A stretch of 64,000 bases of DNA, taken from assembly GCF_002441695.1 (NCBI RefSeq), contig NZ_JXJW01000013.1:1-64000 (forward strand), read 5' to 3'. How positions within the stretch are numbered: position 1 is the stretch's first letter; every line of letters starts with the position of its first letter. Below, one piece after another: positions 1-9,500 of the stretch. Source of the DNA: Pseudolactococcus piscium (GTDB taxonomy: Bacteria > Bacillota > Bacilli > Lactobacillales > Streptococcaceae). Below the pieces are notes generated by a model. That model was given only the letters and a program-made list of their open reading frames with translations, did not search any database and was not told where the DNA came from. A program made the position numbers and the translations under genes.

Positions 1-1995
1 ATTGAAGCCAACTCTAGATCAAAAATTGCGCTTAAGATGGCAGGTGTTCAGGATTCAAATGAATTGCTCAAAACACCTGATGCAGCCCATATCACTAATC
101 CAGGTCGTGGTTACCTAAGGGTAGGCGAAAATGAGGTGTATGATTTGTTTCAAAGTGGCTATGCAGGTGTGCCTTATAATCCTGAAGTGGAAAACGAAGC
201 AAAAGTCGATGAGCGCATCTTTAGCATCAATGCCTTAGGCCAGTATGAGCTGATGTATGACCCAACTGAGGAAGTCGTGCAAGGTAAGGATACAAGTGAC
301 TTGCCAAGTCAGCTTGATGCAGTGATTGATGCCATAGGGAGCTGTTTTAAAGAGCGAGCATACCTCATGCCAGATAGACCTTGGTTAGCAAATTTATCTG
401 AAAAAATAGTGACACCTATCGTTCAAATAACGCAAAATAGTCAAAGTCCAATGCTTGCGATCCCACTTGGCTTTCTTGACATACCAGCTAAACAAGCACA
501 AGAAGTCTATTTGTTTGATTTAGTAAAACAAGGACATACAGTCATTTTCGCAAGTCCAGGTTATGGTAAAAGTACAGTACTGCAAACGCTAGTCATGAAT
601 CTGGCACGACAAAATACACCTGAAGAAGTTCAGTTTAATCTACTTGACTTTGGAACAAATGGCCTATTGCCACTCAAAGATCTACCGCACGTGGCGGATA
701 TCGTGACATTAGAGGAAGATGAAAAACTGCAGAAAATGTTGGCGAAATTAGCATCTGAGCTTGCAAAGCGTAAAAAGCTTTTTAAAGAGATAGGAGTTGC
801 AAGTCTTGCCCAATATGAAACAAAAACGACACACACATTACCAGTCATACTGACGATTTTAGATAGCTATGATAGCATAGATCAAAATGATCCTCGTAAA
901 GATAAAATTGATACACGTTTAATTCAACTTTTACGTGATGGTGCAGGATTAGGGATTTATCTTATCCTAACAGCAGGTCGAGTTGGTGCGATTAGGCCGA
1001 ATATGATGAGTAATATTTCCACTAAGTTCTTGCTTTACCTGAATGATGAAAATGATGTTGCAACAATTATGGGGCGCGACAAATTGGGTCAGACTGATCT
1101 ATTTGGTCGTGGTCAAGTTATGCGTGAACTACCTACCGCTATCCAGTTTTATCTGCCAGTCGCTGGTAAAAATGATTCTGACCTACTCGCTAATCTTGAA
1201 CAGGCAGTCGCCCAATTAAACCAGAACTGGACAGGACCGCGACCCGCTAAGATTCCGATGGTACCGGCGGAGTTGACAATTGAGGGGTTTGATAGATTAT
1301 CACAAGTCATTCAGTGGCAAAATGAACAAAAACTGCCATTAGGCATGTCCTATGAAACAACCGATAGTCTTGGCTTTATCCCAGGTCGGCAGCCATATTT
1401 TCTATTTGCACCGATGGATGACAATCAAAACAGTCTGTTTCAACAACTTTTACTGAGACAAATTTCAAAAGTGCAAACAGAGGTATTGCTAATAGACTTT
1501 AACGAAAGTTTTGAAGAGACTATAGATCAGACTACTCTATCTCAGAATGTTACAGTCATTACAGATAAAAATGAAGCCAGAGAAATCATAAAAGGCATGG
1601 TAGGTTATGGACAGTTGCTTAAAAGACATGAGGTAGGGGAAAGTGTTATTCTAGTCATTTCGAATATACAAGATTTCATCAAAAAGACGGCTATTTCAGC
1701 GAGTGATTTTATGGTTTTACTTAAAAATACGTATAAAGCTGGCTTAGATATAATAATCTTCGGCCCACATGAGTATATCTCTAAAAGTTTTGATGATGTG
1801 CCAAAAGCCATTAGACAGTTAAAATTTAGCGGATTGATTGGGTCAAGAATTTATGATAGTGCATTGATCAAAGGCTCAGGATTATCAAGTGAGCCTGAGT
1901 TTGATAATCAAGCATGCTATTTTGTTTTAAGAGGTGGTTCAGCCTATGATAAAATCAAGCTACCAAAATTAGAAGAAGGTTTAGATGATGTCTGA
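1..1995 (+). CDS. essC: EssC, T7SS membrane ATPase, C-terminal part (5' end outside window)
   Basis: EssC is the FtsK/SpoIIIE-type ATPase that drives substrates through the type VIIb (Ess) system at the cytoplasmic membrane. The reading frame is open from base 1, so the N-terminal FHA and transmembrane parts and the first ATPase domain lie upstream of the window. The visible part has a P-loop (ASPGYGKST, bases 550-576) followed by a degenerate Walker B-like stretch ([11 protein letters not shown]), then a divergent last ATPase domain ending near residue 664 of the fragment. The opening residues ([15 protein letters not shown]) match the EssC family. In staphylococci the C-terminal EssC domain varies with the effector set, so this end probably fits the downstream LXG toxin. 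The next gene starts 8 bases before this stop, so the two are coupled. Confidence 0.93.
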   Translation: MEANSRSKIALKMAGVQDSNELLKTPDAAHITNPGRGYLRVGENEVYDLFQSGYAGVPYNPEVENEAKVDERIFSINALGQYELMYDPTEEVVQGKDTSDLPSQLDAVIDAIGSCFKERAYLMPDRPWLANLSEKIVTPIVQITQNSQSPMLAIPLGFLDIPAKQAQEVYLFDLVKQGHTVIFASPGYGKSTVLQTLVMNLARQNTPEEVQFNLLDFGTNGLLPLKDLPHVADIVTLEEDEKLQKMLAKLASELAKRKKLFKEIGVASLAQYETKTTHTLPVILTILDSYDSIDQNDPRKDKIDTRLIQLLRDGAGLGIYLILTAGRVGAIRPNMMSNISTKFLLYLNDENDVATIMGRDKLGQTDLFGRGQVMRELPTAIQFYLPVAGKNDSDLLANLEQAVAQLNQNWTGPRPAKIPMVPAELTIEGFDRLSQVIQWQNEQKLPLGMSYETTDSLGFIPGRQPYFLFAPMDDNQNSLFQQLLLRQISKVQTEVLLIDFNESFEETIDQTTLSQNVTVITDKNEAREIIKGMVGYGQLLKRHEVGESVILVISNIQDFIKKTAISASDFMVLLKNTYKAGLDIIIFGPHEYISKSFDDVPKAIRQLKFSGLIGSRIYDSALIKGSGLSSEPEFDNQACYFVLRGGSAYDKIKLPKLEEGLDDV

Positions 1996-2442
1996 TAAAA
2001 AATCACAGCTTCTCCCATTGGGGACAGCTGTAAAAATTATAAATGATGATAGCTATTACATCATTATTTCTCGTGGGTTTCAGAAAAAAAGGGTGAGATC
2101 GTGTCGGGATATGCAGGTATTCCACATCCTTATGGACAAAATAGTCAGTATAAAACGATGATTATCTCAACAGATATAATAACTGAAGTTGTTCATCAAG
2201 GATATGAAGATGAGTTGGACATGGCATTTACTAAAGAGCAGATTAAAAAAATAGTAGATGCACCTCAAAAAAAACAGGTGTCCATGACTACTGAAGATAC
2301 AAATGCACGTGAAAAGGAACCCAGTTTACTTGTGAGTACTAAAACGACTGATGTCCCAAAGAAAAGTGAACATCCGTATGATCCCTTTTATGAACTTAAA
2401 CAGAAATATAAAAAATCAGTAAGCCATAAAATTAAAAGTTAG
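1988..2442 (+). pseudogene. DUF4176-like T7SS gene broken by a frameshift at an A7 run
   Basis: A start at 1988 (or 1985), preceded by GAAGG inside essC, opens a frame reading [15 protein letters not shown]. This matches the start of the intact DUF4176 protein at 5986 (FLPLGSIIV). The frame continues through IISRGFQKK and then reads into unrelated residues, stopping at 2161. The rest of the family pattern (GYAGIPHPYGQ, then IITEVVHQGYEDELDMAF) lies in the -1 frame and runs to 2442. The break falls in seven A's at 2084-2090; eight A's would restore one protein of about 150 residues. The C-terminal third is charged and unlike the other copy. DUF4176 proteins are common in Ess loci but their role is not established. 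A sequencing error, a true pseudogene, or slippage on the A run are all possible. Confidence 0.8.
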
Positions 2443-2475
2443 ACATGTGCATGGTATCAAGAAAGGAAACTAGCT

Positions 2476-2790
2476 ATGAGTGATTCGCAAAAAATTAATC
2501 AGATTAGACGATTGAATCGGACTATAAACAGGTTGAAGAAACTAGTGTATTCGGTTTATGGTTTAAATTTCACCCAGTTTAATGCTGCGGGCAGTAAGAA
2601 TTGGTCTGGTAAAGTAAAAAGCAGTCAGTTTAATGAACACTACCAACACGCATCAAAACAATTGAGAATGGTAGCCCCCGAAATAGAAGAAGTAATCTCG
2701 ATTTGTAGAAGAAAAATGTATAGGCTTGCTTGGTCAATCGATGACCCAGGTAAAAAAGTACAAGCTTTAGCCATTGTGACATTTTCATAG
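2476..2790 (+). CDS. Small helical T7SS helper protein with a central WSG motif (YwqH/DUF5082-like)
   Basis: This is a 104-residue protein predicted to be two long helices joined near a W-S-G at residues 43-45, the layout of WXG100 and YwqH-like proteins. It has no signal peptide or membrane segment. It sits directly upstream of a second small protein and an LXG toxin, the usual place for the paired LXG-associated helical partners that bind the toxin's LXG domain and present it to EssC. The start at 2476 is 6 bases downstream of a weak purine-rich stretch (GAAAGGAAAC). It is basic, with many Lys and Arg, and is unlike the next protein in sequence. Family assignment rests on size, motif and position rather than on a clear sequence match. 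Confidence 0.68.
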   Translation: MSDSQKINQIRRLNRTINRLKKLVYSVYGLNFTQFNAAGSKNWSGKVKSSQFNEHYQHASKQLRMVAPEIEEVISICRRKMYRLAWSIDDPGKKVQALAIVTFS

Positions 2791-2800
2791 GAGGGTTAGG

Positions 2801-3067
2801 ATGACAAAACAGACATTAGATAGTAAAGGATATGAAACGCTAACGATGCAAGTTGGTAAGATAACTGCTAAAGTATCGGGTGTAAAAAATGGCTTAAATA
2901 CAAGCACGTCTCATCTAAAAGTGGCTCATATCCAAACCATTTTTCAGATTTATGATGACTTATCTAGATTAATTTCTGCTTACGGTGAAATGGTAGAGAA
3001 AGATTTACAGGAATTCAGACAAGTTGGTGTCAATATTCAGCAAACAGATAGGGAGGGGAGTAAATGA
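2801..3067 (+). CDS. Small helical T7SS secretion partner (TIGR04197/DUF3130-like)
   Basis: This 88-residue, mostly helical protein has no membrane segment. It starts 10 bases after the previous stop behind AGGAGGGT, a strong ribosome-binding site. Its last four bases overlap the start of the LXG toxin (ATGA), which points to coupled translation in near-fixed amounts. Size, the N-terminal run of small and hydroxyl residues, and position immediately before an LXG gene fit the DUF3130/TIGR04197 family, members of which (Lap1-type proteins) bind LXG domains and supply part of the export signal. It lacks a WXG motif. The role is inferred from context and the family is probable rather than certain. 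Confidence 0.68.
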   Translation: MTKQTLDSKGYETLTMQVGKITAKVSGVKNGLNTSTSHLKVAHIQTIFQIYDDLSRLISAYGEMVEKDLQEFRQVGVNIQQTDREGSK

Positions 3068-4527
3068 GAAACGATGAACTTTATTATGATGCGTTAACTG
3101 ACCTTGCCATAAGGATATCAAGTGGTTTGAGGAATAGGACTGAACCTTTGGGAGAGTTGAATCAAGCCCTTAATCTATTGATCAGGACGAATACGATTAA
3201 AGGTAAAGCAGCAGACGGCATGAAAGCTTATATTGGAGAAGTGCATCTGACATTAATTCAAGCCTTGCAATTGGCTCTGAACAATTACCAAATGGCTTTA
3301 GGGAAATATGTTAAAGGTTATTTAGCAGTAGATAGTAACCGTAATTTTAAACTTGTAAAAGAAGACTTGGATGCACATGTCCGTCAGTTAACGGCTCATC
3401 GATCTGATTTTACTAAATTGGAGAGACAACTAAAAGCGATTTCAAGCGAAGTAGATGATCTTGTCTGGCTAGGTGGTGCAGGAGGCAATCGGCTTGGTCG
3501 TGTCGCAACAGAGATGGATCAGATGAAAGAAATAGCGCAAAAGCTGAAAGAGAAGTGGGAGACCTATGAACAACATGACCCAGGATTTGATCAAGTCCAG
3601 GATCTCATCGCACGAACGAAATCTCTCATAAAACAGACAGTGAAGGTACCTCGAGGTTATGCCTATAGTCCAGGTAGTTTTAATGCATTAATGACACCTG
3701 ATTTTCTAAATGCCTTTAAGAGTAATGCCCAGTCGGCCAGTAATAAGGCTAATCAAAAAGCGTTTCAGGAGAATTGGCAGAGCATAGGCAAGGCTTATAA
3801 GGCAGATCAAATAAAGATACAAAAGGCCGCAGCGAAAAAAAAGGGCTGGGACAACTTGGGGAGAGATGTTTTTTTCCTATTGACTGGTGCATTAATCACG
3901 GTTGCAACAGGTGGCGCAGGTGCACCGCTTGCGGCAGCGCTGATCATTTCATCCTTGCCAGCAGCAGTCGATATTGCGTCAGATGTTAGGCAAATTAATA
4001 CAGGGAATACAACAAATTATGTAGTAGGGTATTTAAAAGATGTGGGGCTAAATGAAAATACTGCAAAAACAATATGGACTGGGACAAGTATTTTAGCAGG
4101 AGTCGTAGGCAGTGGTGCAGCTTATGGCAAACTTGTAAATGCAGGTGTCGCAAAAGGAACGATTGGTCAAGTGAAACCGATTTTCAAAACCGCTTTTAGT
4201 GGGTCTGAGATTGTTTTTGGCAATCCGATGTCTAAAGCAGTAAGTGTCATGAGTCATAATAAGAATGTTTTAACCTCACAACTGTTACCTCATCTAGCGG
4301 AAGGTGCAAAACTAGATAAATTCGCGGTAAAACAAATTACCTTAGCCTACGGTCAGGCAACAGTAGATAGCACTGCTAAAAAGATGGCTAGCAATATGGT
4401 TCTTGATCCTATTTATGAAGCAGTTTTTGAAGATAATGCATCGGATAAAGCAACGGCTAAGAAATTAGTTGGGTTAACAAAATTATCGGGTCGATTTGCA
4501 CAACCCGTATTTGGCTATGGGAGGTAA
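3064..4527 (+). CDS. LXG-domain polymorphic toxin, T7SS substrate, with hydrophobic Gly/Ala-rich C-terminus
   Basis: This 487-residue protein has an N-terminal LXG-type helical domain (about residues 1-235; note IKGKAADGMKAYI followed by EVH, the usual LXG core). A Lys-rich linker (about 236-262) leads to a C-terminal region with hydrophobic Gly/Ala-rich segments at about 270-302 and 335-365. LXG domains route toxins through EssC; the C-terminus is the toxic part. No nuclease, NADase or lipase motif was seen. The glycine-rich hydrophobic stretches resemble those of membrane-damaging T7SS toxins such as TspA and TelE, and the neighbouring immunity proteins are integral to the membrane, as expected for such a toxin. 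The final codons contain GGGAGG, which serves as ribosome-binding site for the immunity gene. The same 3' end recurs at 5234-5338. Confidence 0.85.
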   Translation: MRNDELYYDALTDLAIRISSGLRNRTEPLGELNQALNLLIRTNTIKGKAADGMKAYIGEVHLTLIQALQLALNNYQMALGKYVKGYLAVDSNRNFKLVKEDLDAHVRQLTAHRSDFTKLERQLKAISSEVDDLVWLGGAGGNRLGRVATEMDQMKEIAQKLKEKWETYEQHDPGFDQVQDLIARTKSLIKQTVKVPRGYAYSPGSFNALMTPDFLNAFKSNAQSASNKANQKAFQENWQSIGKAYKADQIKIQKAAAKKKGWDNLGRDVFFLLTGALITVATGGAGAPLAAALIISSLPAAVDIASDVRQINTGNTTNYVVGYLKDVGLNENTAKTIWTGTSILAGVVGSGAAYGKLVNAGVAKGTIGQVKPIFKTAFSGSEIVFGNPMSKAVSVMSHNKNVLTSQLLPHLAEGAKLDKFAVKQITLAYGQATVDSTAKKMASNMVLDPIYEAVFEDNASDKATAKKLVGLTKLSGRFAQPVFGYGR

Positions 4528-4533
4528 TAGAGA

Positions 4534-5193
4534 ATGAGTATATTCATTACTTATTTATATGAGGGATCAGCACCTTTAAAATTAGAGGTTTTATCAAGTG
4601 TTTTCTCTTTATTTGTAGGTATCATTGTTACTTTCGTTTTGTCTAAAGTGATACAAAAGCAAGTTGAAGATAATTTTATAATCGATGTATTCGTCCTTTT
4701 ATTAGTTATATATATGATGGTAGAAGCTTTTTCTAGTTCAATATCCATATCACTTATATGGAAAAGTGATTTTATACCTAAATCAACAATGATTATGACT
4801 TTAGCAACATTAGTATTTCTATTAGGAACATGGTATATGTATTTTCAGGCTTATTATTTTGTCAAAAAAAAAGATGTATTATATGATCAAATGATTGACG
4901 GGAAAACACTATTAGATGCAACACCATTCGGTAAGATTGTTGCTATTTACTCTTCATTTACTGTTTTAATGGGTTTAATGATAATATTTGTTGGGCCAAC
5001 AACAGATAAAATTAAATTAACTATTACACCATTTCCTATTATTAATATAATTATCTCGCTTATAATTCCAACTATTTTAGTTTGGTATTTATCACTCACA
5101 TTACCTCGTATGTACTACTCAGCTAAGATTGAAAAAATAATTGCGTTACATAACGAAGAAATAAAGGTTAAAAAAAATGGGAAAAGAAACTAA
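4534..5193 (+). CDS. Five-helix membrane protein, probable immunity protein for the LXG toxin
   Basis: The product is 219 residues with five predicted membrane helices at about 20-43, 48-76, 84-110, 132-153 and 167-191, and a short basic C-terminal tail. It begins 6 bases after the toxin stop and uses the GGGAGG inside the toxin's last codons as ribosome-binding site. A polytopic protein immediately 3' of an LXG gene is the classical position of the cognate immunity protein, and membrane location fits a toxin acting on the membrane from outside. It is paralogous to the product at 5342: both begin with a short hydrophobic stretch ending in LY(E/D)G, share EDNF near residue 45 and end with YYSAK-x-x-KIIALH. 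The gene looks more AT-rich than its neighbours. No named family is recognised. Confidence 0.72.
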   Translation: MSIFITYLYEGSAPLKLEVLSSVFSLFVGIIVTFVLSKVIQKQVEDNFIIDVFVLLLVIYMMVEAFSSSISISLIWKSDFIPKSTMIMTLATLVFLLGTWYMYFQAYYFVKKKDVLYDQMIDGKTLLDATPFGKIVAIYSSFTVLMGLMIIFVGPTTDKIKLTITPFPIINIIISLIIPTILVWYLSLTLPRMYYSAKIEKIIALHNEEIKVKKNGKRN

Positions 5194-5338
5194 TAGATAC
5201 AAATTGAATTTGGCTGAATACATTCATGATACGGTCTTTGAAGATAATGCATCGGATAACCCAACGGCTAAGAGATTAGTTGGGTTAACAAAATTATCAG
5301 GTCGATTTACACAACCCGTATTTGGCTATGGGAGGTAG
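5177..5338 (+). pseudogene. Stranded 3' end of a second LXG toxin (orphan toxin tail)
   Basis: Bases 5234-5338 repeat the last 35 codons (34 residues plus stop) of the toxin at 4423-4527: 98 of 105 bases and 30 of 34 residues agree by eye (shared runs VFEDNASD, LVGLTKLSGRF, QPVFGYGR). The frame can be read back to an ATG at 5177 inside the preceding immunity gene, giving a 53-residue ORF whose first 19 residues (MGKETNRYKLNLAEYIHDT) do not match the toxin. There is no LXG domain, so this is a remnant of another toxin allele left by recombination. It carries GGGAGG at 5330-5335, 6 bases before the next immunity gene, which may be why it was retained. Confidence 0.8.
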
Positions 5339-5341
5339 GTA

Positions 5342-5974
5342 ATGAGTGTTTTGATTTTGTTTTTATATGATGGTAATCCCTCACTGCTATCTAGTTTATA
5401 TGTAGGGTTATTCTCCTTGGTAATAGGCATTCTGTTTACTTTCTATCTGCCAAAAATTGTGAATAGATATAGTGAAGATAATTTTACACTGTGTATTGCG
5501 ATTTCAGTTATAGGATTAGTTTATATGCTAATAGAGATTTTAGCAGCAACTGTGATTATATCATCTGCTTGGAAAAGTACCTTTGAGTTAAAAGCAACAT
5601 CAATTTTATCTTTAGGTGCCTTGCTATTTTTATTTGGTACATGGTATATGCATTTGAAAGGGTACCAACGTGCGAGAAAAGATGTGTTGCACTCTGAACA
5701 AGTGAAAATGGAGACAGATTTACTTTCTATTCCACCATTTGGTGGCATTATATCTGTTTATGTAGCCTATACTGTGGTTCTATTTGTGTTGATTAGTGTA
5801 GCTGGTACAACTATCGATAATTGGAAAGGTGGGAATACGCCGTTCCCTTTACTTAATGTGGTAATTTGGTTAGTGGGTCCTATTCTTTTAGGCTGGTATC
5901 TAGCGAGAACACTTCCCCATAAGTATTACTCAGCTAAACTTCAAAAAATAATTGCGTTACATGACGAAAGATAG
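5342..5974 (+). CDS. Second five-helix membrane protein, paralogous immunity protein
   Basis: This 210-residue protein has the same five-helix layout as the product at 4534 and clear sequence kinship along its length (FSLVIGILFTF, SEDNF, LFLFGTWYM, a PPFGGI loop, and a C-terminal YYSAKLQKIIALHDER). It differs at many positions, so the pair is not a recent duplicate. It follows a stranded toxin tail whose GGGAGG is its ribosome-binding site. The simplest reading is an immunity gene kept after its own toxin was lost, protecting against neighbours that carry that toxin. Stacked orphan immunity genes behind an LXG toxin are known from T7SS loci. No biochemical family is recognised. Confidence 0.7.
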   Translation: MSVLILFLYDGNPSLLSSLYVGLFSLVIGILFTFYLPKIVNRYSEDNFTLCIAISVIGLVYMLIEILAATVIISSAWKSTFELKATSILSLGALLFLFGTWYMHLKGYQRARKDVLHSEQVKMETDLLSIPPFGGIISVYVAYTVVLFVLISVAGTTIDNWKGGNTPFPLLNVVIWLVGPILLGWYLARTLPHKYYSAKLQKIIALHDER

Positions 5975-5985
5975 AGGTCAAACAA

Positions 5986-6363
5986 ATGACAAACAAAACG
6001 ACATTTCTTCCTTTGGGAAGTATCATTGTTCTAAAACAAACAACACAAAAACTAATAATTATTACACGTGGGATGTTGGTGGAGGAAAATTATTATGATT
6101 ATGGTGCGTTCCTCTATCCACAAGGATTAATTGAAGACTCTTTGGTGTATTTTAATGAGGAGCAAATTTCAAAAGTCATGTTTCATGGATTTACTGATGA
6201 TGATGACACGCTTTTTATAAGCTATATTGATGCCGCAATCGAGCGACGTAACTCTGAAATTGAAGCGAAAAAAGATATTGATGACGGTGTTAAACAAGCT
6301 ACAGCGCTAGAAGCAGTTGAAGAAGAAGATCTTTTTGCCTCAATTCGTGATTTGGCAGATTAG
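5986..6363 (+). CDS. DUF4176 family protein of the T7SS locus
   Basis: The intact DUF4176-type protein is 125 residues long. Its core (FLPLGSIIVLKQTTQKLIII, then RGMLVEENYYDYGAF, YPQG, and EEQISKVMFHGFTDDDD) matches the family that recurs beside essC and LXG genes in Firmicutes. It is acidic at the C-terminus (EAVEEEDLF) and has no membrane segment. It starts 11 bases after the immunity gene, so it is probably co-transcribed with it. The family's role is unknown; its constant link with Ess toxins suggests a cytosolic accessory or chaperone function, but that is inference. It is the working counterpart of the frameshifted copy at 1988. Confidence 0.78.
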   Translation: MTNKTTFLPLGSIIVLKQTTQKLIIITRGMLVEENYYDYGAFLYPQGLIEDSLVYFNEEQISKVMFHGFTDDDDTLFISYIDAAIERRNSEIEAKKDIDDGVKQATALEAVEEEDLFASIRDLAD

Positions 6364-6569
6364 CGTTAGTCTATCGGTAGGATCGATTACCTATCGACCC
6401 ATAAGACATTTAGTATCATTTGTCACATGCGCCTTTTTAAAATTGAGGCTGTTAATTGGCGTTGAAAAATACGATGTCTCAAAAGTGATGTTTATGATCA
6501 TTTAAGAATTGTGACAGCACGTCATGTCATGCGCAACATGGTGGAACAGAAGTAAAGGAAAGTAGCAGA
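6364..6569 (+). other. Decayed coding sequence between the DUF4176 gene and esaA
   Basis: No full gene is visible. Around 6478-6495 the bases (TCTCAAAAGTGATGTTTATG) resemble the SKVMFHG part of the intact DUF4176 gene at 6167-6190, and then the frame breaks. In another frame, 6466-6555 reads through a coding-like C-terminus ending HVMRNMVEQK before a stop. This looks like the remains of one or two T7SS accessory genes. A purine-rich stretch (AAAGGAAAG, 6554-6562) precedes the esaA start at 6570. Confidence 0.4.
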
Positions 6570-9500
6570 ATGCGGGATTACTATAAATTAGCCGAAAAGT
6601 TGGCACGACTTCAAAATATTGTCATGACTATTTTGGTGTTAGCAGTTATTGCTTTGGTTGGGACATTGATCATGATCAATCAAAAGTCAGCGGCGGTAAA
6701 AAAGAAGCTCTCAAGGCCAACGATTGCGCTTGTCAACGAAGATTTTCCAGTGCCTTTTAATCAAGTAACTTATAATCTGGGAAAAAGTTTTGTTGACTCA
6801 GTGTCTAATGACAAGCGTTACAACTGGCAAGTGGTATCCCGTTCAGTCGCAGACCGAGCGTATAAGGAAAATGCTGTGGATGCGATTATTTATCTACCAC
6901 AGTCTTTTTCACGTGATCTATTATCCTTACAGGAAATTTCCCCAACGCAAACCAAGGTGGATTACAAGGTTCAACACCAATCAGATGACTTACTTGATAC
7001 CGTTTTGGGCAATAAGGTTGCGTCTATTTTATATGCGTTTAATCAAGATATTGTCAAAATGTATTATGCAAGTATTGCAGGCAACGTTGCTGAAGCGGAA
7101 AATAGTATGGACAGTGTCATTGGTAAAAATACAAAACTTGTGACCAACTTAATCGGTCAAGTAAAAATGCCATTTACTGATAGCATCCCTAATTATAATC
7201 TGCTTATTTCTGGAGCAGATGGTCTAAAAAACGTGAATCAAGCGACTATCTCAACGCTTAATAATTTCACGGATATGACGACGAAAAGGCTTTTGCAAAC
7301 AAGTGATAGCTTTACTAAACAGGGATCATATGTTAATGATTATTTTGACTTACAAAGGCAAATTGGGAATCAAAATGTATTGAATGCGAATCAAGGAATT
7401 GAGAGTCAAGCCAAAGAAAATCAAGCATACTACTTTTCACAGTTTACAAGTCAAAATACTAACTTTGTAGATCGCGTTACTTTACTTAGTCCACTGAAAC
7501 GAGATAGTAAGAGTGACGAGCCCTTTGAAGCATATAAGGCAAGTTTTAGTCAGTTAGAAAATAAGGTGAAAACGTATAACAAGACGACTGAGGAAACGCA
7601 GCAAGATGTGTCTACTCAAATCGGTAAGTTGGCAAGTAAACGTGATGCACTTTTAACTGTTGAAAAAGAGCTTTATGCCCAGTTCTTTTCTGCTGATCTA
7701 TCGATCACTAAAGATAATTATGATAATTATCATGAGCAGGTTAAAAAATCAATGACATCTGATTTTGCTCGAAAAGCTTTAGCAAATAAAATTAAAACGT
7801 CGTTTGTAAAGGAAGCTAATTTACCGTTAACTGAGGATAAAAAAGCGGTAAAATCAATTCAAAAATTGGTTAGCCAAATTTCTGTGAATGCTTCAGATTA
7901 TAAATTACAGACACTTTTGGCGAATGGGTCTATTAGTCCTGAAACAAAGACAAGCTATGAAAATGCACTAAACGTCATTCAAAATTATGCAACTGCTTAT
8001 GAGTTAACGCCTGGTCAGGTTGTCCTTGCTGAAATGCCAGGTGAAGATGATGTAGTTAAGCATACAATGACACAAAAAATAACTGTAAAAGTGCCACCTC
8101 AGACAATATATACATCTAATGCCCTCTCGAGCTCAATATCAGATGTTACGATCGAGGAAACAGGTAGGACGCCAGTAGGCCCAGTAGGCCCAGTAGGCCC
8201 AGTAGACCCAGTAGACCCAGTAGACCCAGTAGACCCAGTAGATCCAGTAGATCCAGTAGATCCAGTAGATCCAGTAGATCCAGTAGACCCAGTAGACCCA
8301 GTAGACCCAGTAGACCCGGTAGACCCGGCAGACCCGGCAGACCCGGCAGACCCGGTAGACCCGGTAGACCCGGTAGACCCGGTAGATCCGGTAGATCCGG
8401 TAGATCCGGCAGATCCTGAAAAATCTAAAAAAGAGAATGGTAAAAGTAAATCAAGGTATACTCGACAGGTTAAGGGAGATAGGGAACTTGTACTTGACAA
8501 TAGGTCTGACGATAGTGTCGACTATACGATTACGTTAATCGTAACGCTTGATGGGGAGAACACTAAAAGTTTTGATGTGACTTGGAAAAATTCACAAAAT
8601 GATACCCCGATTTATAGCGCAATGTTGACCTTTATTTTTGGACCAAGAGGTAAGTTAACGAACTATGCTAAGTATGTCGGACTTGAACAGTTTGACAAAT
8701 TGACTAATCTGTTCAATAAAATAGACCTGACCGCTAATCTAATCGGTACTTTCTATGCAGATCCGGAAAAACCCTATACAGACTTGTCTGATGTGAAAAG
8801 CAAGGAGGAGTTTGAAAATTTCACAGATGATTCGATTTTCAATATTTATGGTAATATCACTGTGGCTGGCATACCCGATAAGTTAAGTAAAAAAGATGTT
8901 GCTGCGTTTCGTAAGCAAGGTAAGCAGAAAATAAAGCAAGTGATAGCGCTCATAAAACAAATAGATAGTGTAGTCGAATCGCTAGAAAAAGATCAACTAA
9001 GTTTGGCTGTTAAACTTCCTGAAGACTATTTCCCAACAACTCTGCAGTCACTTCAAGATTGGTATGACCAAATGACTCATTTGATCGATACAAATTACCA
9101 ACAGTATGAATTTTGGCATACAGATACCCTATCTAGTATCGATAACATCTATAGTAGTTGGGAAGTAAAAGAAGCAAGCTTACTTGAGCTGAAAAATGTT
9201 GATGGGCCTAATTTTGATGGGTCTGCGCTATACGTTAATAATGCGAATGAGCTTAATGACCAACTTAATGCATTAATTACGAGCAGCAATGAAGCGAGTC
9301 AAAGTATTGTAGAAAATGCGCAGTCAGTTCAGGATAATTCAAGTGAGTTTGAACGGTTACTTGTTTCTGCTAATACAACGCAAGCCGATGCTCAAAAAGT
9401 ATTGCATAATACGACTTATTTAGCAGATACAGGGCTATATGACTTGGATGCAATCAAAAATTACTATACAAATTTTTCGAAAGTATTGGCCAATACTAGA

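Noticed and set aside
2083-2092. Programmed -1 frameshift at the A run in the DUF4176 gene
   Set aside because: In the zero frame the codons are AAA-AAA-AGG, and -1 re-pairing leaves a mismatch in either site; no downstream pseudoknot was seen, and the intact homologue needs no frameshift.
8172-8414. Short tandem repeats as a possible CRISPR array
   Set aside because: Units are 9 bases with no spacers and keep an open reading frame; no cas genes are present.
8099-8500. A 133-codon minus-strand ORF rich in Gly-Ser-Thr
   Set aside because: It is the complement of the 9-bp repeat array in esaA; it has no ribosome-binding site or promoter and exists only because the repeat is open in several frames.
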